Source: Perkinsus olseni
Taxonomy: Eukaryota > Perkinsozoa > Perkinsida
Direction: 5' to 3'
Length of the DNA: 64,000 bases
NCBI GenBank assembly: GCA_013115125.1
Contig: JABANN010000013.1
Location: forward strand, 83,294 to 147,293
Shown here: positions 32,895 through 45,487 of the stretch, piece after piece
Position numbering within the stretch: position 1 is the stretch's first letter
Layout of the letters: each line of letters opens with the position of its first letter
Notes under the pieces: generated by a model
Seen by the model: only the letters and a program-made list of their open reading frames with translations
Database searches by the model: none
Told to the model about the DNA's origin: nothing
Position numbers and translations under genes: made by a program

Positions 32895-34417
32895 TTAGAA
32901 GTCCTCATCCAAGGCGAAGTCCGCGCCGATGCTCCTTCGCCTCTCGTCAGGATCCATCGTACCGTTCTTGTGTGCTGCTGTACCGGCCATGACACCTCCC
33001 TTCTGGTATTCACCTGAAGCGTAGCAGAGCGTTATGGCCGACCATTACGGAGGGTTAGCGTCTTACCAACTCTCTTCTCGAAGAAGTTGGTCTTTCCTTG
33101 AAGTGAGATCATCTTCATCCAGTCGAAAGGATTCGTGGCGTTATACAACTTGGGGTGTCCGAGGGACTGACAAGAGCAGATAGCCGGCAGGCAGGGAGGT
33201 GCACTTACCACAAGGAGACGATCGGCAACGAACTCGATATAGCGGCACATGAGCTGGCTGTTCATACCAATCAAAGATACCGGCAATGACTCGGAGATGA
33301 AAACTCTCTCGACATCAACGGCACCCTGAGAGGAAGAAGACTCAACATCGCCGCGGTCAGCGAGTAACCTACTCTGACAATCTCGTGGACTCGCTCGTCA
33401 GGCAGTCGCGTATACGTTAGCATATTATACAGCAGGCAAGCAAAGTCCGCATGCAAACCTGACCGAGATGACCGTTGGTCATGACACGAAGAAACAAGAC
33501 GCCTACCTTCGTCACGGGAGATGAGCTCATTGGAAAACGTCAGCCCCGGCATCAACCCGCGCTTCTTCAGCCAGTAGATAGCGCAGAAGGAGCCGGAGAA
33601 AAGAATTCCCTCCACACAAGCGAAGGCAATCTACCGAAGAAAATGGCACGGGGGCGGTCGGAGTCTCACAACCTACTAGTCTCTCGGAAAAGCAGTTGTC
33701 ATCATTAATCCATGAGAGCGCCCACTCGGCCTTCTTTTGGACACTGGGAACGGTCTCCATAGCACGAAAGATCTTATCTTTCTCCTCGGGGTCTTTAATA
33801 TAATTGTCAATTAACAAGGAATACCTAGAAGACAACGGTCATCGAAGAGACACTCGGCCGAAACTATCGCACGTCTCCGAGTGGATATTTTCCATCGCTA
33901 TTTGGAAACCGTAGAAAGCGCGGGCTTCAGGGCACTGAACCTCTCCAGAGAACTTGGCCGACAGGTTCTCGAGCACGATACCGTCACTAGCAGCGAAAAA
34001 GGCCAGTACCTAGCGGAGCAGCAGTCAACCCAAAAGTAGAGCAAATACATTTTACATGACTGATGAAGTGACGATCGTTCTCCGATAAGTTCTCCCAATC
34101 TCTCAAGTCCTGACTCAGGTCAATTTCCTCGGCCGTCCAGAAAGAGGCTTCGTGCTTCTTATACCTGACAGGAACCACCTCGGGAAAGACAAAGATACCT
34201 TTGTGCAGCGCTTAGCAGCGCAAGTGTGGAAACGGCAGACGCAACCGAATCAAGGATTTCAACCAGAGGCCATCCGCACTGTGAACGCTAGGCGCAAAGC
34301 TTACATCTCCCAGATGGCGAGGTACTTGATGGGGAACATGACGTAGCGATGAGGATTTTCCTTCAGCAAGTCCTCCTTGTGCTCAAGAGCCTTCATCTGC
34401 TCGCTGAAAGTGGCCAT
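32895..34417 (-). CDS. Ribonucleotide reductase small subunit R2 (class I)
   Basis: Supplies the tyrosyl-radical di-iron subunit that makes deoxyribonucleotides. ATG 34417: [18 protein letters not shown], then [11 protein letters not shown]. After an intron come [20 protein letters not shown] + [35 protein letters not shown] (holds the radical tyrosine of the family), [124 protein letters not shown] and NFFEKRVG. The C-terminal tail ends FALDEDF (stop 32895), the R1-binding peptide expected for this family. At least seven introns. Expected to be S-phase regulated; the sequence itself shows only the shared GC-rich motif about 135-150 bp upstream. Confidence 0.93.
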
Positions 34418-34768
34418 TACGATATTCGATCGATAAACTATACTAAAAATTTGATGACCCAGCCGGAGAAGCCACGTGTACCGCAGCTTAGATAGGAGGA
34501 ACGAGCACATCACGCCTGGCAGTTTCATGTCTGCGCATGATCCGCGACCGCGCGCGCCATTCTGATCGATTTCGAAGTGCTTTATGGATGCGTGCTGCTT
34601 GCTCTTGTCCCTTCTCTACCCTTGTCGTATGTACGCTGCACCTCCGTCTGCTCTAAGATAAGAAATTGAATTCTTTTGATTCGGAGAGTCCGGGCAGCGT
34701 TTCCGGAAGAAACCGTGATCGACCTTGGATGCCATATCTGAATCGCAGAGCTTTTTGAATCTCCTGCG
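34418..34768. promoter_or_regulatory. Divergent promoter, RNR R2 / SRP68
   Basis: A 351-bp head-to-head spacer. It holds the GCGCGCGCCAT..TGATCGAT motif at 34550-34570 and a GC-rich run (ccgcgaccgcgcgcgcc). No other coding frame is supported. Confidence 0.5.
34550..34570. promoter_or_regulatory. GC-rich motif shared with 22703-22723
   Basis: Second copy of the 21-bp element, differing at two adjacent bases (TC here, GT at 22714-22715). Sits roughly midway between the starts of RNR R2 and SRP68. On the minus strand it reads ATGGCGCGCGC with a short open frame. Confidence 0.45.
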
Positions 34769-37700
34769 ATGGCCTCTGCATCTGAGCCGACTGCGTCTCT
34801 TGGAGAGGAGCTCCCGTCCGTTCCTGCTCACGCTCCCTTCTCCCTCAACATATTGGTGAAGGTCAAGACAATGCAACAGCAGAACGGACTAAGGCATCAG
34901 GACTACCATCGCTACCGTCAGTACTGTTCGAGACGACTGCATCGTATCAGGAAGGCCACTAAGCTTACTAATGGCCGGGAGAGGTAGTAGCGGGCCCTCC
35001 ATACGGCCATAGGAGGGAAGCGGTCTGCCGCCCGGTTGTTTGACGAATCTGCGTGAGCAATCAGTCTCTCGAAAAAGCTGAATATTGTTAAGCATATACA
35101 TCCCTAGACAGCCAAGCACAGCTTATACTATCACGCAGTCTGTAACGAAGAAAATGCAACGTGCAATAGTGTGGCCTCTATGGTACGTGCCGTGATAGCG
35201 GTCGTCGAGTAATCGAAACATTGAGTCAGTTTCTGAGTCCTGCTTAGAACCCCACCTGCTCCTGTCGACATGTGGCATAGTGGCCTCGCTTCTACACGTG
35301 GCGTAATGGCCGAGTTTTTGCATGTGGCATAGTGGCCTCAATTCTGCATGTTGTATTTTCTGGTTACGGACTGTATATTAGGAGTACTATGTTAGAATAA
35401 AATCTTTTCTCACGCGGAGGGTTTCTTCGGATCGCCGGTGCCATTCTGGAGAGGTACCGAAGGTCGTAGCCTGAGGCCACCCATGCCCGAATGGTTCTCT
35501 CCGCAGATTCAAGAAGTGCGTCATTCCGGATGACTTCAGTCTCGACAAGGTAGCCGTCACGCAACAATCTCGCATTCCACGGATCGAAACGTCGCAGGTT
35601 TTAGAGATCCCGTTAGTCTCGGCCGAGCGGGCCTGGGCCTACTCCGCTGAGCTTCTGGGTGTTTATGCTCAGTTCATCGAGGACAAGCCAGCTCTGAGGT
35701 TCGTTGGCTCGTCTGAAACGCCTTGCAATCACCAGTGTACAGGTATCACGGAATCGGCAGGCTGCGCAAAGCGGTAAGATACGCGCAGATCCTCCTGGCC
35801 ATGTGCAGAGTTCATTGCGATAGTCGCACGGTCATGGAGGCCGAGGCTTATGAGAGCTTCATGTCGGGTAATGCTGGTGGTTCAATGGCCTTGGCCTGTG
35901 GAGGTGTCCTTTACCCGCCGAAGTAGAAGTACGCCGCGGGGCTCCAGTATTGAGTATATTAGCTGGTACGGCGTGAGGGGTCCGGCCCTAGGATTGTGTC
36001 CGTAGTGGGCTGCTCACTGAATGCCTTTTAGGCGTTCTCGAGTTTAACTTGGAGGAGTTCCCAGCAGCTCTAGAGAAGCTGACGGTGGCTAATGACTTGT
36101 ATCAAAAGCTATCCGTTCTCACTACAAGCACCAGCGAGAAGGAGCTCAAGCTGGAGAAGGCCTACTACGCTCAGATGCTGGATTCAGACATCGCCCCCAA
36201 GCTTCGTCAGTGCCGGTAGGAACTCGGGCTGGCGGGAGCCTCTTCGCTCCTCCGACGATTTGTTGATTTTTAGGTACTACGCCGATGAGAGCCACTTAGC
36301 TGAGCGGAAGAGGGAGAGCTCTGCTGCTAAGGAAGGGGCCAAGGTAACCTGCTGGCGTCGGCTCTTGTGATGATGGGAGAGCGAAAGTCCTTCAAGCGAG
36401 CATCCCTTCGTTGCACCGCTTATCGCCGAGCGTGCTTCAGGCGAGCAAGAATCAGGTGGCGATCTTGCAGCAGATTGATGCTGTGAAGGCCCGTGGAGAT
36501 GCCAGGGGGGACGTCATGGTGAGTGTCGCCGCTGGTTGAGGTGAACGCGGTGGTATGGTAGTTGGCAGACTCTGGCTAAGTACTACGACTCTACTGACGA
36601 CAATATCTCGGCAGCAATCGATGGATGCTCCGAGGTGGCTGGTTTGTGCCAGGAAGTCCTGTCTAAGGTGATCACTCTACCAAGCGGAGGGAACCGTGAT
36701 CGAGCGCGTGTTCAGATTCACTCGGAGATGGTCAAGCCTCCGGAGGAGAGCGGCGGCATTGACTGGGCGGCACACGAGGTCGAGGTCAGGACGGTCAGCG
36801 AGGATGTCTCGGGCCAGCGCAGTTTGCTGTTGATATACGGCTTGTTAGCTAAGTAGTGTCTGGGACAGCCTCTGGTCGATCGGTCGGATGTCTTGCATTC
36901 TGGCGTGGGTGAGTTCTCGGAGAAGTAGGAGAACTGTTCTTCTATTTGGTGTCTCGACACCGTGTCGACCCTCGACTACTGCTGGTACCCGACTTGACTC
37001 GTGTGACGTTGCTGTTCGCTGTGACTGGCTGCCGTGCTATGGTAGTAGGATAAAGCAGATTGCAGTATTATTGGGGGTGCTTAGTATTTCTATGAAAACT
37101 ATAGCGTTTTGGCGCTGATAGTAGGGAATGGTACTACCATACTGATGGTAAAGAGCCGCGACAATCCAAAGGAAGGCTAGAGACTGTTGAAGTTGTCGTT
37201 CTTCAGGCTACGATCATTGAACTCCTGGATTGGCACGTCCAAGGCGAGGATGTCAGTGAAACCTGAGGAGGGAGTACGGTTGTGCGACATGCTATTGGAG
37301 ACACTGGAGGGGACTGCTGAGAAGCAGGCTATCAAAGATATCCGGTAAGCCTTGCTTTGGCTTGGCGTTGTGTGGTGTGGTGAGGGAAGGTCATCTTGGT
37401 ACTCAGGTTGCTTTTCCTCGCCCTGGCCCACGCATCAGGCGGCAAGGTCCCCGAGGCGGTATCGTTGCTGCAGCTTCTGGAACAACGCTCCGCCACTCAG
37501 CTCAAGCCTGAACAAGACACCCGTCTGTCTAGGGGGATACTCCGACTCAGGGCCGACTTACTCCCGGCCGCCGCCGTTCAATGGCGGATGAAGTAGGAAC
37601 TGCATGCCTGCGAGAAGTCTGAACTCGCTTGAAATCTGAACTCGACGAGGAATAATAAGATCGCTATGTTGATCTTAGCTTTAGATCAACATCGAAGATT

Positions 37701-38005
37701 TTGTCTGTTACAGCGTCGTGGTTTCGCTTCGCTAAAAGGATGGTGCTTTTAGGTGCTTATTGCAGATGGTTGCGGAGAAAGGCGGGCGTGCTGCCGAGGC
37801 ATCGACCACTACTGAGAGCACGAAGTTGTTCCCGCCACCACTGCAGCCCATGCCTTGCAAGCCGCTGGTGATCGACATGGCCTTCGATTACATTACTCCA
37901 CCTGATCTGTCGGAGGAGGTGGAGGAACGCAAGCCTCAGAAGCAGGCTGCTAGCACGGGGTTGCTCAGTCGCTTGGGAGGCTGGTGGGGTGGCGGCCGCA
38001 GCTGA
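34769..38005 (+). CDS. SRP68: Signal recognition particle subunit SRP68
   Basis: Cytosolic SRP protein that binds SRP RNA and SRP72. ATG 34769. Exon 1: LNILVKVKTMQQQNGLRHQD + YHRYRQYCSRRLHRIRK, the SRP68 RNA-binding signature. It splices from CGG GAG AG (34983) over a ~523-nt intron to ATTCAAGAAG (35507): FKKCVIPDDFSLDK, then VSAERAWAYSAELLG. Further exons: GRLRKAVRYAQILLAM, FNLEEFPAALEKLTVAND, DIAPKLRQC, LAKYYDSTDDNISAA, VRLCDMLLETLE and PEAVSLLQLLEQRSA. The C-terminus FPPPLQPMPCKPLVIDMAFD + YITPPDL ... GLLSRLGGWWGG matches the SRP72-binding end of SRP68. About ten introns. The first intron is unusually long and repeat-bearing. Confidence 0.9.
35269..35345. repeat. Three 26-nt tandem repeats in SRP68 intron 1
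   Basis: Units start at 35269, 35295 and 35321, each with the core 'ca(t/c)gtggc(a/g)ta(g/a)tggcc', followed by a partial fourth at 35346. The intron also carries a 67-codon minus-strand frame (35364-35567) without recognised similarity. Confidence 0.75.
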
Positions 38006-38287
38006 GCATTCCGCTGCGTCACCATCGTCGTTCAATGTTTCAACTGCCTTGTGTGTCGGGTTGACACAGTCCCCATTAATGTGGGTTACAGCAGAGGATT
38101 GAGGGTCCACAATTGTCGATGAGGGTCTCTGCTGTCCAACGGCATCAGGTAGAGTTAAGAGCGACTAGCCAGAGTCAGCTACCAGTGTGAGGAAGGCAGG
38201 GCTGTCCGCTTGGCTCCAGGGTGCAGCGTCAAGTGGCGGGAGTACTCGTCGTGCCTCTCTTGCCGTAAAATTCCGTGCGCGGTAGGA
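38006..38287. other. SRP68 3' flank
   Basis: A short spacer of 282 bases between SRP68 and the next plus-strand gene. No feature was recognised. Confidence 0.4.
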
Positions 38288-38637
38288 ATGAATCTTGGAC
38301 TGTTCGCGTGGGTATACTATGCGATCCCATCTATATTGAGGAACATCGCAGCGGTTCTTATGTCGAGATAGTGGTAGTTAGAAAGTGATCCTAACCCTCC
38401 TCGGATGTTCCGCAGAGTCTTCGTGAGGATGTGCGCGGCAGGTAAAGGCGCGGCTGGCGAGAACCCATGGATGAAAAACAATGGTAAGTGGCGAGCCCAC
38501 TGACCGTCGATTCGCGGAGTTGTCTGATGGCAGTGCCCTTCATCGTCGGCGGGGTGGTGATTGTTGCTTGCGGCCTCATTTACACAGAGAGAAACATTCC
38601 GCATGCTGGATCCATCCTGGGCAAGGTCAGCGGCTGA
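38288..38637 (+). CDS. Small predicted two-pass membrane protein
   Basis: Not recognised. Exon 1, ATG 38288: MNLGLFAWVYYAIPSILRNI + AAVL, hydrophobic. Removing an intron that starts GTCGAG (in place of the in-frame TAG) and ends CCGCAG gives IVFVRMCAAGKGAAGENPW. A second intron (GTAAGT...GGCAG) joins MKNN to VPFIVGGVVIVACGLIY (membrane helix) and TERNIPHAGSILGKVSG-stop at 38637. Total about 80 residues. Two good splice pairs and coherent hydrophobicity support a real gene; function is unknown. Confidence 0.5.
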
Positions 38638-38731
38638 GCACCAGCAGCAGCTGGTTGAATGGGCTTAGCCCGTATTACACTTACATCATGAGTCTTTTGA
38701 TTTTATTCTTTACCAGTATCCCAGAGTCTTG

Positions 38732-41700
38732 ATGCGATTCACTCCCCAGCTGTCCTGTCTCGAGTTGTTAAGTACACATTGGTCGACCAGGTTGTTGATG
38801 ATGTCGATCGATCATGGAGTCTTCCCGGCGGCAGTCAGTCCAGTCGTTGGGTTGAGCCTTTCGTCGGAACGTAGCTCAGCTAGCGGCTCTGTGGATGACG
38901 CGGCGGAGGGAAGTGGAAAGCGGGAGGCGCGGAAGAGAGGGGCGCGGCGACGACGGAATGCTGGAGGGAAGAGGTCGACCAATGACGTCCGATGTTACGT
39001 GTGCCGAATGGTAGTGACTGATGACCGAAGGCGCCCCTACGCTGCGGTCTTGCTGAGTCAATGTTTTCGCACGGATGTGTGCATTGCATCATCACGCAGT
39101 TTTGCGATGGTCTCCCAAGTCCTAGCTGGAGCTCCTCCCCTCAGGGAGGCCTCCTCATCCTGTGTGATTCCTGCTCTGCGTCCTACCACCCGGGCTGCAT
39201 CGGCCTCGATAAGGAGATCGCGGAGTCTATGAAGGATGGCTGGAGATGTCCAGTGAGCGGGTGGCGCGAATGCACTCACGTTGTTGTCGTTTCGAAAGCA
39301 GCCGAGAGTAGTCCAGCCCGAGAACTTTCGGACAGATCTGTGCCGTCGGGGATGATGCCGAGGATCGAGAGGCTCGCCTGGTGAGGATACTGCGACGGCA
39401 GACTCCGGTGAAGAAACTGTGGACGGCACGTTCCCCTATGCAGCCCTTCTGTCTGGAGAAGTACCTCACTGATCTCGTACTCAGGTGAGTGGCGGACACG
39501 CCAGCGACAGGAGGGGATTGCTTCCTATCAGATCCGAGGAGCCGATACCGACATCCCCAGAGGCCACCGTCGGCGGCCTCGAGACCTACCCGCTGGTGAA
39601 GGCAGCAAGAGCCCGGGCATTCGAGAACGGCCTCGCGTAATCACTTTTAGGTGGGGTCTTAGGGACTGTTTGTTCTGCAGTTACGTCTCCAAGCGGTTTC
39701 TAGACGGTGGAGTGAGACGCCGTGTAGCAGACTGCGAGAGAAGTAAGGCGCCTAAGGCCGCACACCTCTTGACCGCTTGAGCTGGTGGCTTTCAGGCGAC
39801 TTTGTTGAGTATGCCACGGACCTGGCCTACCTGTGTACCAATATTTGTACATACTCCTCGGCCATGACCGATGGCCTCGAACGATTGGGGAAACAGCTGT
39901 TAAGGAGATGGAATGAGGTGATGCCCCGGGACCCCTTCATTAATGCATGCTCGGCGTTCGATCACCATTGTGGTGCCAGGCAGGAGCCTTCTGTCACTCC
40001 TCTGTTGTTTCAGATGGCCGAAGAGGAAATTAAAGCCATATCAGTGGACCCGCACTTCGTCATGAGCTTTGCCGAAGGAGTGCTTGCGTGCAAGCGTTTG
40101 GGGATGTCGGTCGAACTCAGTACTCTGGATACCACTTGGGAGATGCTTTCGCAGGTACGACGATCCAGCCGAAGGGCTCTCGCTGGAGCGTGACATTGCC
40201 AGATTGAAAGAGGCCTCGGAGGAGGTGTGCTTCCTCTTGACAAGAGGCTGAGAACATGAGGCTCTTGTTCTCAGCTTGACGTTACCGTCGTTCTCAGGCC
40301 GACGTAGCCTCACTAGTGTGCGCTGGGAAGTTCTCGTCTGTGGCGACCGGCCCTGTCGCCCCTCTTGACGAAGGTGATGTTTCTACTCTATTAACCCCGC
40401 AGCGTGAGCATTCTCAGGCGCGTATCCGCCCCTGTGTAGCAATTGTGGTGAGGACCTCGGAGCCAGCAGAGTCATTCGATGGAAGCTCGGGCGCTGCCTC
40501 AGATGCCACTGGCCGGTTACGAGAACCGTACCGTAAGTTCCTTGCCGGTAAGGTAGTCTTGAAGGACCCCTCAGTTACGGCGACCTAGTCGAGTCGTTGG
40601 TATGGCCTTCGTTATACGCGGAGATAGGCGTGCCGTTCGCGGCCGACATGGAAGTCGTAACCGATGTCTTGAGGGTGATTCGACGCTTGAGGCCGTACCG
40701 GACTCCTCAAGATATTGGTGGGCTAATACTTGAAGTCCTGTCTTTGCTGGACTAGTTGGTCACTATACAAACGAATAGATTTATCCAGGCATTCTCGGGA
40801 GAACCCTGTCGTCTCTTGCTCTGCGCCGCCTTGTTGTTCTTCGTCGAGATCCCAGTGTGCTCTTATTCCTCAGGCCTCAATGCTTGGAAGCTGCAGGCCT
40901 ACTTGATCACGCATGTGTTGTACGTGCTGTCCGAGTGGGGAGCGCGGCCGTTGTCTCCTACTACGTTACATTACGAATATGATTTTATTAGTGAAGCTTT
41001 GACCTTGTGGGGGCCTCCTGGTCGTGGAACTTGACGGTTGACCCTCTTTCCGCTCAGATGCATGGGCTCGATCGACGACCCTGAGCTGTGTGGAGAGGTA
41101 GTGCAGTGTCTGCGGATCTTCGACGCAGGGAGTAAGGCGTGCAGTCCTCGTACAGGACACCACGGTTGCACCATCACTGTCTCCAGGTGAAGGCGAAGAC
41201 GCCTCCTTTTCTCGTCGAATCTCTGCTGGCACATGTTACCTCTTATCTCGAGAGTCACCCGCTGAGCCGGGTGGGCTAGATGACATCACCCGGCAGGTTT
41301 TTCTGATGGTTGGCTTGTGCAGGTCGATGGTCCCGAGGGGACAACTCCGATATCTATGCCGACTACCATACTACTATGTGCGTATTGGTCGGCCTTGTGG
41401 AACCAGATTTCACTCGGCATCAAGGTGGCTCGGGGTGCGAGAAGCATTCAGCCAGAGTGCAGGAATGGCTCACGTTCATGGAAGATGAAGAGCCGTGTCC
41501 CTATGACCAGACGTAAGTACTTAGCGATTAACAATTCATTGCCTAGCTAGTGCCCAATGGGTATCAACCCAAGGGTTTTCATACGCAACACTCAGTGCGC
41601 AAGGGCGTTGAGGTGTCCGTGTTTCATTGGCGCTGCAACATGGAGTTGGCTCGTAGCGAGTACAAATCGATCGATTCTTCTTTGGTTGGTGATGCAGCCG

Positions 41701-43564
41701 CGGAGGAGTACTTCACTGCTTGACAGATTCGAAATTATCGCTAGTACCACGGAACCGCCGCGAGCGAAGAACAGTCGACCCGGGTTGAAGCGGAAGCTCA
41801 GCAATGGGGTCTTGGACGAATATAATATTTTAGAGTACACTAAGATTGCAACTGAGAGAAGGAAGGCCTTGGCCCTGGCTGAAGTGAAAAAACAACGCAG
41901 CGATGCAGGTGAGGCTTTCACGGTGACTGTGGGTAGTAGGCAAGTAGCGGCGAGGCGTGGGTGCGTCAGGTTCCCAGACCGTCGAGCCTGTGAAAGAGGA
42001 GAAATTAGTTTCTCATCGGAGTGAAGAGTTCACGTCGTTTGATGCGGACAACGTAGAGTCCACAGTGCCACCAGGTGAGACAAGGAATTCGCAAATGCCG
42101 GGTCAAATGGCCGCTTATACTCAGCTACATCAGTACGTAGAAAGAATGGCCCCGTGCTCTGCGCCATCTGTGGATGCTCGTTCTCCCGCCTGTGTGAAGC
42201 GATACGAGTAAGTGAAGGACAGTATTCTGAGGAAACTTCGTTAAGAGTCGTTGCAGTGTCATCTTGTTCTGCTATATCCTGGTTCAGTGCGTTCGATGTC
42301 GACTGGCTGTCCACCGGGAGTGCTTGCCGCGGTCACAGCAAGGATCCGTCAAGAAGACCAAGTGGGTCGGGCAGCGCTCAGCAAGCATTCATTCACGGCT
42401 GCCCCGGGCATGACTAAGATTGGTGGTGGGAAAATGATCATCCTCCTTGTGTGATCACCTTGTTGCCTCCCGTTGTTAAACTCGGGACTAGAGGATGAAG
42501 CCCTTATAATACTGACAAATAACAGTGATGGTGGTTGCCTGGCCTGCATCCTAGCCTTATAGTACCGATTTGGCACACGGGACAAGTGCAAATATGATTT
42601 TATCAAGGAAAATGTGAGACAGCAAGATCTTCATCATCACTCTCGATCATTCGCACCTTGTTTGCAATCTGTTGGTGTCGATTCGGGAGTCCCGAGAGGC
42701 CCACACGAGAGCAGCTCACGCTTTTACTTGAGAGTTCGAGTGCGATTGAAGCATCGCGTTGGGTCTCAATAATTCGGATCTGTTCCAGGTATTGTTGTCC
42801 GCTGTGTCTGATCTGCGATGGAGATGATGATAGTCCTGCAGACTTACACTGCTGTCTATGCAGGGGTCCTCTGAGAAGGGGTCAGTATGCTCTGACGGGT
42901 GAGGATAGTATACGCTCGAACGTCGCCGAGGGTGCTGTCAGGCTATGTGTTCTCCTCGCGGCGCGAAGTTGAGCACAACAAGAACTTCGCCCATTGTCCT
43001 TGTGCGGTGCAGTGTATACTATCCGAAGTCAGTCTCCGGGGCATGACGCTGTCGTGCATTTGATTTGTCCTTCAGGTTGATGGTATACACCTCGTGCATA
43101 ATTCGCTGGATGGATCCGTTGAGTTCGAGGTCCTGGAGCGATTCTTTGACTCTTCCGCCGCTCGGTCCGGGGGAAGTCGGTAAGTTAAGTTATTCGTAGG
43201 CACTATCCATCATCGCACTCACATGGTCGGAGGGTTCTCGTCGGCTCCACCGCTTGGTCGCGCTGTTGGTGAACGTGCTCGGTGAGGGATTGCGCACTGT
43301 GGATTCACCAAGCGTTACTCGCATACTAGCGTACTAGTGTCATACTGTTTTAGATACCAGGGGTCATATTCGTCTACCAATGAGTGTTGCTACTGCCACG
43401 AGAGTCTGAAGCCCCTTGTAGAAGCGTGCGTTCTTTCCTGTCCGATGGAAGGATGCAACCGCACCTGGCATGCCGGATGTCACCCTCCGCGAGCTTTTCT
43501 CCTCCACGCCAGCGAGCAGGGAGCTCGGGCTTTCCGCCAGCATGACTGTGGAGTGAGGCATTGA
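38732..43564 (+). CDS. Multi-exon PHD-finger protein, probably nuclear
   Basis: Boundaries are provisional and it may be more than one gene. The N-terminal exon (ATG 38732 or 38801) is basic (KREARKRGARRRRNAGGKR). A PHD-type zinc module follows: RCYVCRMVV, then FCDGLPSPSW, LLILCDSCSASYHPGCIG and DGWRCP. Next come helical exons, e.g. AVGDDAEDREARLVRILRRQ, FVEYATDLAYLCTNICTYSS, LGKQLLRRWNEVMPRDPF, LRVIRRLRPYRTPQDIGGL and LEYTKIATERRKALALAEV. Two more cysteine modules lie near the 3' end: CCPLCLICDGDDD/LHCCLCRGPL (~42785-42870) and CCYCHESL...CPMEGCNRTWHAGC (~43385-43480), resembling extended PHD fingers. The last frame stops at 43562-43564. A histone-tail reader or chromatin role is inferred from the finger type only. 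Confidence 0.45.
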
Positions 43565-44429
43565 ATCCCTCTGAGTTTCAAGTTTCGCCACTGTGTTACT
43601 GTTTGTGTTGAAGCTGTTCCGCCGACTGAATCAGAACAACTGCTGAGCTGGACCATCCAGCCTGGACGATTATTCAATCAGAAGCTCCTACTTTTATTGC
43701 TCGGTGGACGGATGGGCTGATCTAGGATGACGCCTCGTAATGAACGACAGTTTGGTGTGCCATCGGTTCGCTGTGGTGGCTGATCAGACATTCCAGCCTG
43801 GAAGATCCGGTCCGGTATGCGACTGCGGTATTACCGGTAGTGATCTACTCCTCCCGCTAGCCTGCTACCTCATCAAAGGGACATGTCTTCTGTGAATCGT
43901 TGAGTGCTTATCGCTTTTGTCTTGCCTCCACGCCGTGGAGTCAACGGTAACTAATTAGGCGTAAGTGAGCACTGTTGCTGCATGTCCAGTTGTTGATTGC
44001 AACTTGCAATTCAAACATCAATCTGTTCCTCTATACGGTGATGAGTTGCTCGTGGACATGACGTAACTCTTCGTCATTCAACGACAGCGATTGCTCTGTG
44101 ATCAGTTAAAACTATCTAAATGCGATGCCTCTCAGCCCTCTGAGAGGCAACTACGACAAATGCTACCCACTGCGTCTACTTCATTGGTAGCAGCTACTAA
44201 GTCGACGGTTGAGGCCTGGGCCTAGGTCAGGCCTGGGATCCGACCGCCGGCGACGAATGAAGAGAGTAAGAGTGGAACTCGAGCGATGTGTATCTGAGAC
44301 ACTGTCTCATGTTCTTCGGCTCTAAGCGTTACGGACCGGTCAGGAACGAAAAGCCACCATCAAATAGCATACATCTCATCATCCTTCAGGCCCTAAAAAG
44401 TGTGGCCCCGTCGGTGGTCGTCGCCTAGT

Positions 44430-44525
44430 AGCAGCAGGAAAGTCGGCAGCAGCAGCAGAGGCAGCAGCATCAGCGGCAGCAGCAGCGGCGGGTGCAGCAG
44501 CAGCGGGTGCAGCAGTAGCACATCC
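44430..44525. repeat. CAG-rich low-complexity run
   Basis: An imperfect (CAG)n with CGG and GTG interruptions ('agcagcagcggcgggtgcagcagcagcgg'). No open frame of interest is seen across it. Confidence 0.7.
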
Positions 44526-45487
44526 TTGACCGACTAGTCGTTCGTGGGCGCGCTTGCCCGAGTCGGGCAGCCCGACTACTCTGGCACCGCTGTGTCTATC
44601 AATCGTGGACTGTCCCTGTTCTATCGTGGACTACGACTCGTAGACGGTGGTTCGTGGGTGGTTCAGGGAGGCGTGCTAGTGTTCTTCTCGCTCGCCATCG
44701 AGAAGCGCTCGTCGCCGAGCCCCACTCGTCACAGAGCTCCGACTACAAGAACCTTCCAGCGTTTTCGCTTGTTGCTCACGGATTAAACTAGTCGTGCTCT
44801 TCACGGCTCGCACACTGTACTGATGATGTGACTTCGGCCCGAGTGTACCGCTGCTGTGACGAACTGCCGAGACGGCTCCATCTCCTTAAAACCGAGGTGA
44901 CGCGGACCATGCGTCACACTATTTGTTCGTCGTGACGTGAGCTCAGATTTGAGGCCAGCTACTATGCGTCGGGGGTTGAGTTCCGTGCTCCATGGACAAG
45001 CTCTATACTGGGTTCAGAAAGGTTGGCCAGGTTTCTGCAGCCTGGTCATGTTCTCCCTCTACCGGAGGGGCGCAACGACCCTCCCCAGCCGCAGTCCCGA
45101 GTGGTCATTATATCGTCATTACTGTGCTACCCACTGGGTGAGCTGCTGATGAATGGTACATGGTCTATGTTGTACATATCAGAGCTGGGAGTCGGCTGGC
45201 TTCTTCGTCCCTCTCAGCCTGCCGGCCTGTTAGTAGCTGCTAACCACACGTTCCTACTGCGGTCTTCGTAGCCCTCCGTCCACTCCAGTCCGATCCTGGC
45301 CGCGCTGTTGTCAGTGAATCTTGTAAATACAACGAGGGGACAAGAGGCGCCTTCAAGAATACCATACTCTTCTCCAAGAGGCTTTCTTGTCCCTCCGCTG
45401 GATTTTCTCGGACTACTAGCATAAGGACCTTACAATACGCCCTTTACATTCGTTCTGCCTGTCCGGCTACTTCGTTGCCGGAACCCA

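Noticed and set aside
44544-44786. 80-codon plus-strand frame
   Set aside because: No recognisable motif, signal or splice context in a repeat-rich non-coding region.
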